NCBI GenBank assembly: GCA_964514105.1
Contig: CAZEPJ010000039.1
Location: 1-43,321, forward strand
DNA: 43,321 nucleotides
Direction of reading: 5' to 3'
DNA from: CAZEPJ01 sp964514105
GTDB lineage: Bacteria; Desulfobacterota; Desulfocorpusculales; Desulfocorpusculum
Position 1 is the stretch's first letter. The number at the start of each line of letters is the position of its first letter. The notes beneath the pieces were generated by a model. That model did no database searches. It saw only the letters and a program-made list of their open reading frames with translations, and was not told the DNA's origin. The translations under genes were made by a program, and so were the position numbers. Shown piece after piece: positions 15,197-22,449 of the stretch.

Positions 15197-16999
15197 TCAC
15201 CGTTTGGCCCCACCCCCGGTCAAATCGGGCAAGACGGCCCTGGCGTCCTGGATCACATCTTCCAGCAGTTTCTCAGCCACCAGATACGCGGGTGAATCCC
15301 CCTTGCCCCAGGCAAAGGCCATGCCCGGCCGGTCCGGGGCGGCCTTTCCCACTCGAAGAACGGCCAGGGGCTCCTTGGCCTCGCCCCACACGATAGCCCG
15401 GAGGCGAGGTGCGCCCTGACCCGTGGTCGCGGCATCCGGCGGCTGGCCCACGATCTCCTCGAACCGGGCCTCTCTCAAAGTCCACAGCAGCCCCTGGGCC
15501 CGGGCGGCCTCCAGCTCGCCCTCCCGGGGCGCCTGGAGCTTCCAGTTCTCTCCCCTGCGGGTCATCTCCAGGGTCTTGTCCTCCCAGGAGACCTGGAGCC
15601 GTCGCACGGCGGGCAGGTCGAAGGAGACGAACCGCTTGTCGCGCAGATCGTGGGCCGAGACCCTGAGCTCTTGGCCCAGCTTCTTGTCCACGACGACGAC
15701 CCCCTCCTGGCCAGGGGCCTTGGCGTACACCCCCTGGTCGTCAGGTGTGGACCCCCCCAGGACGAGCTTGAGCGGCTCCGGGGCATCCTCCACCCAGATG
15801 CTGACCTCGGCCTGGGGCCGGTCCCACGACACGAGGGGCTCCTCGCCGTCCAGAAAGCGGCTCACCCGGGCGTCCTTGATGGCCCACAGAAGGTCGTTCA
15901 CCTTCAGGCTGTCCGCCGCGAACCGCTCCGGCTTCTCCATCTCCCAGTTCCCCTTGTCCACCTTTCGCCCGGCCACGACCCCATCGGCCCGCCGGATCTC
16001 CCATGAGCGCACCTTGTCCCGGTCAAATGCCATGAGGCTCCGGACCCGCCAGGCGTCCGGGGCCGCAGAGAGATCCCCCACCTCCGTGCTCTGGAGGAGG
16101 ACCACCCCCCCTCCCCCCTCCACCCGGGCGTACCGGCGGCCCTTCCCCGGCTCCTTGCCCTCCCCCGGGGCCTCCGCGCCCAGCTGGAGAGCCTTCTCCT
16201 CGTCGGGGTCCTTGAGCCGAACAGCCACCCGCTGTTGGGGCGGATCCAGGCCCAGTTCCGCCAGGGGCCTCTCGGGATTGTCCTCAAACGCGGCGGCCCG
16301 GAGGCGGCTCAGCCGGAACAGGAGGGATTGGACGGCGTTGCCGTCGGCGGGAAAGGACCGGGGGCCGGCGATGCGCCACTGCCCGTCGGGGTCCTTCTCC
16401 AGGGCCACATCCTGCTGGGCCGAGCCAATCCGGATTGCCTGCACGCGGTCCGCCGCCACGGCCCATAGCGTCTTGTCCCGCAGCTCGAAGACGTCCTTGT
16501 TGGCGTCCCGGCGCACCGTGTCCGAGACCAGGAACACCCCCTTCTCCCCCTGGATCTGGGCGTAGAAGAAGACCTCGGTGGGATTCTTGGCCCCCAGGGC
16601 GAGCACCCGCTTTGCCTCGAGCTCCCCGGCCTTCACCGTGATGGTGAACAGCGGCTTGTCCAATCCGTACGGCGCCAGGTCTCCGGGTTCGTCGGCGATC
16701 TTGCGCTCCCGTTTGGCCCTGAGTAGCCGCTCCAGGAACATCTTGATCTGGTCCTGATCCCCGGCCGCCTGAACCGGTTCCACCACGCGCCATGCGCCCT
16801 TGTCGTCCCGGACCAGTCGCAGGGGCTCGGGGCCCCTCTGGACGCTCAGCTCGGAGACCTGATCCGCCGTCCACGGGAAGAGCTTCTTCTGCTCGTCCTC
16901 CACGGCCTTCCCCTTCTGGATGCGATTCCGGTCCCAGAGATAGAATCCTCCCATGAGGGCCAGGATCAACGCCAGGATGAGGGTCTTGCGCCAGCTCAC
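15197..16999 (-). CDS. DUF4340 domain protein of a GldG-type ABC transporter locus
   Basis: The 600-residue protein has one N-terminal membrane anchor (TLILALILALMGGFYLW) and a large, presumably periplasmic part. It contains repeated DUF4340-like modules, with stretches such as WRVVEPVQAAGDQDQIKMFLE, YGLDKPLFTITV and WRIAGPRSFPADGNAVQSLL. GTG 16999 is the start, overlapping the stop of the GldG-like gene (GTGA). DUF4340 proteins commonly follow GldG-like genes and are thought to belong to the same envelope complex, with no known substrate. A longer in-frame reading exists upstream but overlaps the GldG-like coding sequence, so I reject it. Confidence 0.88.
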   Translation of the reverse strand: MSWRKTLILALILALMGGFYLWDRNRIQKGKAVEDEQKKLFPWTADQVSELSVQRGPEPLRLVRDDKGAWRVVEPVQAAGDQDQIKMFLERLLRAKRERKIADEPGDLAPYGLDKPLFTITVKAGELEAKRVLALGAKNPTEVFFYAQIQGEKGVFLVSDTVRRDANKDVFELRDKTLWAVAADRVQAIRIGSAQQDVALEKDPDGQWRIAGPRSFPADGNAVQSLLFRLSRLRAAAFEDNPERPLAELGLDPPQQRVAVRLKDPDEEKALQLGAEAPGEGKEPGKGRRYARVEGGGGVVLLQSTEVGDLSAAPDAWRVRSLMAFDRDKVRSWEIRRADGVVAGRKVDKGNWEMEKPERFAADSLKVNDLLWAIKDARVSRFLDGEEPLVSWDRPQAEVSIWVEDAPEPLKLVLGGSTPDDQGVYAKAPGQEGVVVVDKKLGQELRVSAHDLRDKRFVSFDLPAVRRLQVSWEDKTLEMTRRGENWKLQAPREGELEAARAQGLLWTLREARFEEIVGQPPDAATTGQGAPRLRAIVWGEAKEPLAVLRVGKAAPDRPGMAFAWGKGDSPAYLVAEKLLEDVIQDARAVLPDLTGGGAKR

Positions 17000-18387
17000 T
17001 TCATCTTCCTCCTGCGCCAGAGCACCCCCAAGCCCATTGCCAAGACGGCCACAGGCAGCGCCACCACCACCAGCACGAAGATCACGAGCTGTTGGTGCAG
17101 GGACAGAAACGCAGGCCGGCTGGGGGCGGACTTGGGTCGGATGGAGAGCAGGTCCTCCTGGTCGGCAAGCCAGTTGACCGTGTTGAGAAAGAAGTCCTGG
17201 TTGGCCGAGCGGCTCGGGTCCATGGCCGCATTGGTGGCGAAGTCCGAATCGCCGATGACCACCATGCGCCCGCCCTTCTTCCCGTCCTTGGCCTTGGGCG
17301 TGACCACTGCCGCCACGGGGACGGGCCCCTGGACGTCGTCGGCCCCCAGTTCGGCCTCCCCCCGCCGGAGCCGCTCCAGGTCGGTCTCGCCCCAACTGCC
17401 CGGCCCGGTGCGGGCCAGCACCTCCACGCTCACGTCCTCGGCAGGAGGCTCCAGCGGCCGCACCGACCGGGCCATGGGGAGGTAGACGAGGTACGAACTC
17501 TGGCGGAAGTCCTGGGTGATGGGGTGGGCCTCGTACTGTACGATGGGGGGCACGAGGTAGTCCCCGCCCAGGAGGCGGCTGGCCCGGTCCACGATCATGT
17601 CCTGTCCCAGCAGCACGCCGAAGGGCTTCAGAAAGCCGTCCAAGCCCGGGGCGCCCTGGGGATCGGCCAGGATCAGGAGCTTTCCCCCCGCCTCAACGTA
17701 CTCCCTGAGGGCCTTGAGCTCCTCATCCTGGAGGGCCTTCTGGGGTCCGGCCAAGACCACTGCCGTGGCGTCGGCCGGCACGGCCTGCTCCCGGGCCATG
17801 AGGAGGGGTTTGACCTCGTAGTTCTCGCCCTCCATGGCCTTCTTGGCGTCGCTGAACCCGTCCTTCTGAATATTGTCGATGGCATGTTCCCCGTGGCCCT
17901 GCAGCATGTAGATGATGCGCTTTTCCCCCCGCGTCAGCTTAAGCAGGGCGTTGGTGATCTTCTCCTCCTCGGCCATGAAGGCCTTCTCCGATCGCTCGCC
18001 GCGCTCCAGCACGATGCTGTTGTAGCTGGTCACCTTGTACTGCTGGGCCCGCATGGGGAACCGGTCGGGGTCGATGAACTCGAAGCTCAACTGCCCGTTG
18101 CTCTGGTACTTGTACAGGTTCAACAGGTCCTCGGCGGCCGCCCGGGACGGGTCGGCCTCCTGGTAGAAGGCATAGGCCTTGACGGGCTCCTTGAGCTCCC
18201 GCAGGAGCTTGACGGTCTGGGGAGCCAGGCTGTAACGCTTGTTCTGGGTCGCATCCAGGCGCCAGTTGTGATTGGCCGACAACAGGGCCACCACCGCGAC
18301 GATCCCCAGGACGATGAGGATCATCAGGGCCATGTTGGTGCCATACCGGGCAGAGCGCCTCTCGATGAACGACAGCTGGTTACCCAT
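16996..18387 (-). CDS. GldG-like ABC transporter auxiliary protein
   Basis: The 463-residue protein has a membrane helix at each end (about 20-40, and near the C-terminus before RRRKMK) around a large extracytoplasmic domain. That domain carries the family features RLDATQNKRYSLAPQTVKLL, IIYMLQGHGEH and VVIGDSDFATNAAM. It matches the ABC_transp_aux (GldG) family, named from Bacteroidota gliding motility but widespread in non-gliding bacteria together with an ABC ATPase and permease. ATG 18387 is preceded by GGGGGTGA and lies 4 bases after the permease stop; an in-frame start at 18417 would overlap the permease. The transported substrate is unknown. Confidence 0.9.
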   Translation of the reverse strand: MGNQLSFIERRSARYGTNMALMILIVLGIVAVVALLSANHNWRLDATQNKRYSLAPQTVKLLRELKEPVKAYAFYQEADPSRAAAEDLLNLYKYQSNGQLSFEFIDPDRFPMRAQQYKVTSYNSIVLERGERSEKAFMAEEEKITNALLKLTRGEKRIIYMLQGHGEHAIDNIQKDGFSDAKKAMEGENYEVKPLLMAREQAVPADATAVVLAGPQKALQDEELKALREYVEAGGKLLILADPQGAPGLDGFLKPFGVLLGQDMIVDRASRLLGGDYLVPPIVQYEAHPITQDFRQSSYLVYLPMARSVRPLEPPAEDVSVEVLARTGPGSWGETDLERLRRGEAELGADDVQGPVPVAAVVTPKAKDGKKGGRMVVIGDSDFATNAAMDPSRSANQDFFLNTVNWLADQEDLLSIRPKSAPSRPAFLSLHQQLVIFVLVVVALPVAVLAMGLGVLWRRRKMK

Positions 18388-18391
18388 GGAA

Positions 18392-19162
18392 TCACCCCCG
18401 CCACCGCTTGGATTCAAGGGATCTCAAGGTGAGGAACATGAAGAAGTACGAGAACAGCAGGTAGAAGAGCACGTCCCGGGTGTCGATGACCCCCTTGAGG
18501 AATTCCTGGAGGTGCTGAAAGATGTTGAGGTATCTCAGGACCTCGGCGGCCGTGGGCCCCACGATGCCCCCCCCCATTCCCAGGGCCAGGAGCACCAGGA
18601 GCACCCCGTACGTGCCGAAGGCGGCGATGATCTGGTTCTCGGTCAGAGACGAGATGAAGATGCCCACGGAGATGAAGGCGCCCCCCAGGAGGAACATGCC
18701 CAGATAGCCGATGAAGATGGGGTATGGCTCGGGGTTGGTGATGAGGGCCATGGTGATGGGATAGGCACCGGTCAGGGCCAGCATGAGGCCGAAGACCGTC
18801 ACACTGGCCAGGTACTTCCCCAGGAGGGTCTCCCAATCCCGCAGCGGGAGCGTGAAGAGCAGCTCGTACGTGCCCGTCTTGCGCTCCTCGGCAAAGAGCC
18901 GCATGGTCAGGAGGGGCAGCCCGAAGAGCATCACCAGGGCCAGGTTGCCGAAAAGGCTCCGGATCACCATCTCGTTGACGTTGAGGGCCTGGGCATACAT
19001 GGGGTTGCCCCCGGCCTGCATGCTGATGATCAGGTAGCGCTGCAGGTCCCAGAAGTACCACCAGACCCCCACGATGGCCAGGAAGACGAAGATCAGCACG
19101 TAGGCCACAGGCGAGGAGAAGTACGAACGCAGCTCCTTCTTGTAGATGGGCAACCAGTTCAT
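18392..19162 (-). CDS. ABC-2 type transporter permease (GldF-like)
   Basis: The 256-residue integral membrane protein has about six helices and the ABC-2 motif region FAEERKTGTYELLFTLPLRD near residues 90-110. It begins MNWLPIYKKELRSYFSSPVAYV, typical of GldF-like permeases. The start at 19162 overlaps the ATPase stop (ATGA, 19159-19162). A longer in-frame reading would run inside the ATPase gene. With the upstream ATPase and downstream GldG-like and DUF4340 proteins it makes a complete exporter-type complex. The cargo is unknown. Confidence 0.9.
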   Translation of the reverse strand: MNWLPIYKKELRSYFSSPVAYVLIFVFLAIVGVWWYFWDLQRYLIISMQAGGNPMYAQALNVNEMVIRSLFGNLALVMLFGLPLLTMRLFAEERKTGTYELLFTLPLRDWETLLGKYLASVTVFGLMLALTGAYPITMALITNPEPYPIFIGYLGMFLLGGAFISVGIFISSLTENQIIAAFGTYGVLLVLLALGMGGGIVGPTAAEVLRYLNIFQHLQEFLKGVIDTRDVLFYLLFSYFFMFLTLRSLESKRWRG

Positions 19163-20142
19163 TGCGACCTCCCGGTCCCTTGACCCTGTGCAGTTTCGCC
19201 TTCCGCCTCCTCGGTCACCAGCTGCAGGAAGATCTCCTCCAGGCTCATCTCCACGCTGCGGAGTTCCAGGAGACCCCATCCCCGCCCCACCACCGTGGCG
19301 GCCACGTCGCGCCGGATGTCCCGCCCCTCCCCGGACTCAACCAGCAAGGCCGTGGCCGTCGGCGAAAGGGCCCTTTCGATCTCCACCCCCGAGACGCCCG
19401 GCAGGCCGCGGAGGGCTTGCTCCACGGCCGTGGGGTCCGTGGTCTCCACCTGGAGGTGGATCCGTCGCCCCTTCTGCAGGCGGTTGGTGAGGTTCTGGGG
19501 GGTATCCGCGGCCACGATCCGGCCCTGGTTGATGATCAGGGCGCGGCCGCAGATCATGCTCACCTCGGGCAGGATGTGGGTGCTGATGATCACCGTGCGG
19601 TCCCCGGCCAGGCTCCGGATCAACTGGCGGATCTCGGTGATCTGTCTGGGGTCCAGGCCGATGGTGGGCTCGTCCAGGATGAGCACCTCGGGCCGATGGA
19701 TTAGGGCTTGCGCGATGCCCACCCGCTGGCGGTACCCCTTGGAGAGCCGTCCGATGAGCTTGCCGTTGACGCCGTCCAGGCCACACTCCTCCATGACGCG
19801 GGTCACCTGGGCCTTGCGCCTGGTCGCCCCCACGCCCCGGACCTCGGCGATGAAATGGAGGTACGCCCAGACGGTCTGGTCGTGGTACAGGGGGACATTC
19901 TCGGGGAGATATCCCACCCGCCGGCGCACCTCCAGGGAGTCCTTGAAGACGTCCCAGCCCGCCACCCGGGCGGTGCCCGAGGTGGGGGGGTGAAAGCAGG
20001 TGAGGACCCGCATGGTCGTGGTCTTTCCCGCTCCGTTGGGACCGAGAAACCCCACGATCTCTCCCTTGTCCACCCGGAAGGAGACGTCCTGGATGGCCGG
20101 GAGCGTTCCGTAGTACTTGGAGAGCCGTTCCACCTCGATCAT
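19159..20142 (-). CDS. ABC transporter ATP-binding protein (GldA-like)
   Basis: The 327-residue ATPase has the Walker A motif GPNGAGKTT (34-42), the signature LSKGYRQRVGIAQAL, Walker B LILDEPTIGLDP and the switch region STHILPEV. A C-terminal extension of about 100 residues, typical of the drug- and Gld-type exporters, follows. The ATG at 20142 is preceded by GAGGAGG. It is the first gene of the long minus-strand operon. Between it and a good upstream promoter lies a terminator-like hairpin (20174-20202), so its expression may be attenuated. Confidence 0.93.
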   Translation of the reverse strand: MIEVERLSKYYGTLPAIQDVSFRVDKGEIVGFLGPNGAGKTTTMRVLTCFHPPTSGTARVAGWDVFKDSLEVRRRVGYLPENVPLYHDQTVWAYLHFIAEVRGVGATRRKAQVTRVMEECGLDGVNGKLIGRLSKGYRQRVGIAQALIHRPEVLILDEPTIGLDPRQITEIRQLIRSLAGDRTVIISTHILPEVSMICGRALIINQGRIVAADTPQNLTNRLQKGRRIHLQVETTDPTAVEQALRGLPGVSGVEIERALSPTATALLVESGEGRDIRRDVAATVVGRGWGLLELRSVEMSLEEIFLQLVTEEAEGETAQGQGTGRSQ

Positions 20143-20173
20143 GGGACCATAGCCTCCTCGTGGGCTTGAAAAG

Positions 20174-20202
20174 GCAGGGGCGTGAACGCATCACGCCCCT
20201 GC
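20174..20202 (-). terminator. Perfect hairpin with T-tract ahead of the ABC operon
   Basis: On the minus strand GCAGGGGCGTGA pairs with TCACGCCCCTGC (12 perfect pairs, 5-base loop) and is followed by CCTTTTC. It can end lgt transcripts. It also lies downstream of the candidate promoter at 20278-20307, inside the leader of the ABC operon, so it may act as an attenuator. A smaller hairpin, CTGTT/AACAG (20202-20215), shares bases with its stem. Confidence 0.7.
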
Positions 20203-20277
20203 TGTTCCGCAACAGGGCCTACGACCGGCCAGTAACCGGGCCGCCGGGGGCTGTTATTTGAGCGAAATGACAGCAAT

Positions 20278-20307
20278 AATATGGATGCAGTGGGCCCCGG
20301 TTGTCAA
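20278..20307 (-). promoter_or_regulatory. Promoter of the ABC-dnaJ-PBP operon
   Basis: On the minus strand a perfect TTGACA (20307-20302) is followed after 18 bp by CATATT (20283-20278) in a conspicuous AT-rich patch; a TATTAT at 20281-20276 is an alternative -10 with a long spacer. It lies in the lgt-to-ABC intergenic region and predicts a leader of about 125 bases. Confidence 0.6.
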
Positions 20308-20342
20308 GTCGGCCCCGAGGGCGGACCGGGCGCGGATTCCGT

Positions 20343-21173
20343 TCATCTCCCGTCTTTCCGTGCAGGCCTCCCGTCCCGCGGTGCGCAGGTGGGCCCCGTA
20401 GAGCGCCTCCAGGTCATCCACGCCCCGAGGAGGGCCATGGGAAGGCTCAGAAGCTGGCCCATGGTAAACGGGCCCAGAATGAAACCCAACTGCGGGTCCG
20501 GCAACCGGGTGAACTCCACCAGGAAGCGCAAGAGGCCGTAGAGCCCCACAAAGCTCCAGAAGGCCACCCCCGCAGGCCTCTGGCCCCGGCCGATCCACCA
20601 CATGCAGAGAAAGAGGACCAGTCCCTCCAGCAGGGCCTCGTAAAGCTGCGAGGGGTGGCGGCACTCGGGTCCCCCCAGGGGGAAGACCATGCACCAGGGG
20701 ACGTCCGCGGGCCGTCCGAACAGCTCGCCGTTGATGAAGTTGCCGATCCTGCCGAAGCCCAACCCTGGAGGCAGGGCGACCATGACGCGGTCGGCCACAT
20801 CGTAAAACGAGAGGCGGCGGCGGCGGACGAACCACCAGCCTGTGAGGATCACGCCCACGAACCCCCCGTGGAACGACAGTCCGCCGTGCCAAATTGCCAA
20901 GACCTCCCATGGCTGCGATGCGAAGTGGGCGAGGTTGTAAAAGAGGACGTACCCCAGCCTTCCGCCCACAACGATGCCCAGGGCCGCGTAGCCCAGGAAG
21001 TCCCCGATGAGCTCGCCGCGGAATCGGGTATCTCCCCGGGCGGCCAGGCGCCGGAGGATCCAGTACCCCACCACGAAGCCCACGAGGTACATCAAGCCGT
21101 ACCACCGCACCTGGAGGGGACCCACGGTGAAGGCGACGGGGGAGATATCTGGGTAGGGGATCACGATGCGCAC
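20343..21173 (-). CDS. lgt: Prolipoprotein diacylglyceryl transferase
   Basis: This membrane enzyme transfers diacylglycerol from phosphatidylglycerol to the lipobox cysteine of prolipoproteins. Diagnostic segments are RWYGLMYLVGF, HGGLSFHGGFVG, GRIGNFINGELFGR and HPSQLYEALLEG, with about seven membrane helices. I place the start at GTG 21173, giving an N-terminus like that of E. coli Lgt; an ATG at 21218 is in frame but overlaps a probable promoter (21186-21214) and has no ribosome site. The product is then 276 residues. Several lipoproteins encoded in this window would be substrates. Confidence 0.93.
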   Translation of the reverse strand: MRIVIPYPDISPVAFTVGPLQVRWYGLMYLVGFVVGYWILRRLAARGDTRFRGELIGDFLGYAALGIVVGGRLGYVLFYNLAHFASQPWEVLAIWHGGLSFHGGFVGVILTGWWFVRRRRLSFYDVADRVMVALPPGLGFGRIGNFINGELFGRPADVPWCMVFPLGGPECRHPSQLYEALLEGLVLFLCMWWIGRGQRPAGVAFWSFVGLYGLLRFLVEFTRLPDPQLGFILGPFTMGQLLSLPMALLGAWMTWRRSTGPTCAPRDGRPARKDGR

Positions 21174-21185
21174 GCTCCGCCCGGT

Positions 21186-21214
21186 ATTGTCCGTGGGCCA
21201 ACGGAGAGTGTCAA
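21186..21214 (-). promoter_or_regulatory. Possible promoter of lgt
   Basis: Minus-strand TTGACA (21214-21209) and GACAAT (21191-21186) are 17 bp apart. If used, transcription starts near 21179, which would make translation begin at GTG 21173 with almost no leader. Confidence 0.4.
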
Positions 21215-21253
21215 CCATGAGGCCCCGGGACGGGGGGCTGTGCCCCTTTCCCC

Positions 21254-21277
21254 CCGTCCCGCCAGACGGCGGGACGG
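21254..21277. repeat. Perfect inverted repeat between rodA and lgt
   Basis: CCGTCCCGCC (21254-21263) and GGCGGGACGG (21268-21277) form a 10-bp stem with a 4-base loop. No T-tract follows on either strand, so it may be a weak or Rho-dependent end of the rodA transcript or an mRNA-stabilising hairpin. Confidence 0.45.
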
Positions 21278-21332
21278 CGCCCCCTCCGTCGTCCCAGCCT
21301 CCGGCGGCTTCCGGGATGCAGCAATCCTCATG

Positions 21333-22445
21333 CTAGAAGATGAACCGCCGCATATGGACGTTGACCAAAAGACCCATGGCCATGAGCGACGTGATCAGGG
21401 ACGACCCCCCGTAGCTGATGAACGGAAGGGTCACCCCCACCACGGGCACCAGCCCCACGGTCATTCCCACATTGATCACCACCGGCCAGAAAAAATGCGC
21501 CACCACCCCGAAGGCCAGCAGCCTGCCGGCGGCATCCCCCGCCCGGTTGGCCACATGGAGCCCGTACAGGAGAAGCAACAGAAACAGGCTCAGCAGAACG
21601 AGGCATCCCACAAACCCCCACTCCTCGGCCCACACCGAAAAGGCGAAATCCGTATGGTGTTCAGGAAGGAAACGTAGCTGGCTCTGGGTCCCCTGGAGAA
21701 ACCCCTTTCCCAGGAGCCCGCCCGAACCCACGGCGATCTTGGATTGGGTCACATGGTATCCGGCCCCCAGGGGGTCTCGCTGCGGGTCGAGAAACGTGAG
21801 GATCCGGCCCCGCTGGTAGCCCTCCAGCATCCGCCAGATCAGGGGGAGGCCGGCCAAACCGACGGCGACGATCTTCAGGAACGACCGCATGCGCAACCCA
21901 CCCAGGAGCAGCATGGACACGGACGTCATCAGCAGGAGGATCGTGGTGCCGAGGTCCGGCTGGAGCGCGATCAGGGCGGCGGGAAGGGCGATGCCCCCCA
22001 GCACCGGCAGCGCCTCTCGGATGGTGTAATACCCCGTGGCGCTGGGGTGGGTCTGAAAGAAGCGCACGATGGCCATCATCATGATCCACTTGAACAGCTC
22101 CGATGGCTGAAAGGACACGGCCCCCAGGGAGAACCACCTTTGTGACCCGGAGGTCACCTTCCCAAACACCAGGACACCTGCCAGCATGGCCACCCCCAGG
22201 ACATAGAGGATCCACGCGTATTCAAGCCATCGACGGTAGTCCACCAGCGCAACCAGCGCAGCCAGCACGAGGCCCAACCCGAAGAAGATGGCCTGCTTGA
22301 CGTAGATCGGGGGGGTGGAGGCGGGAAAGCCCGGGGCCGCGGCGCTGTACAGGCTGCCGATTCCGATCCCGCCGAGCAGGACCGTGATCCCCACGATGGT
22401 CCAGTCCACCCGAAGAAACCGTTGTGCGCGTCGAATTTCCGTCAT
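21333..22445 (-). CDS. rodA: Rod shape-determining peptidoglycan polymerase RodA
   Basis: This 370-residue SEDS-family glycosyltransferase polymerises lipid II along the cell cylinder with PBP2. It has about ten membrane helices and the motifs FQPSELFKWIMM, HHTDFAFSVWAEEWGFVG and LPFISYGGSSL. ATG 22445 starts four bases after the mrdA stop; longer in-frame readings would lie inside mrdA. It is the last gene of the mreBCD-mrdA-rodA cluster, followed by a perfect hairpin and then lgt. Confidence 0.95.
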   Translation of the reverse strand: MTEIRRAQRFLRVDWTIVGITVLLGGIGIGSLYSAAAPGFPASTPPIYVKQAIFFGLGLVLAALVALVDYRRWLEYAWILYVLGVAMLAGVLVFGKVTSGSQRWFSLGAVSFQPSELFKWIMMMAIVRFFQTHPSATGYYTIREALPVLGGIALPAALIALQPDLGTTILLLMTSVSMLLLGGLRMRSFLKIVAVGLAGLPLIWRMLEGYQRGRILTFLDPQRDPLGAGYHVTQSKIAVGSGGLLGKGFLQGTQSQLRFLPEHHTDFAFSVWAEEWGFVGCLVLLSLFLLLLLYGLHVANRAGDAAGRLLAFGVVAHFFWPVVINVGMTVGLVPVVGVTLPFISYGGSSLITSLMAMGLLVNVHMRRFIF

Positions 22446-22449
22446 GATC

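Noticed and set aside
20254..21201. Second reading of the lgt region on the minus strand
   Set aside because: It is shifted in frame relative to the recognisable Lgt sequence; rich in Arg/Pro/Gly with no membrane helices.
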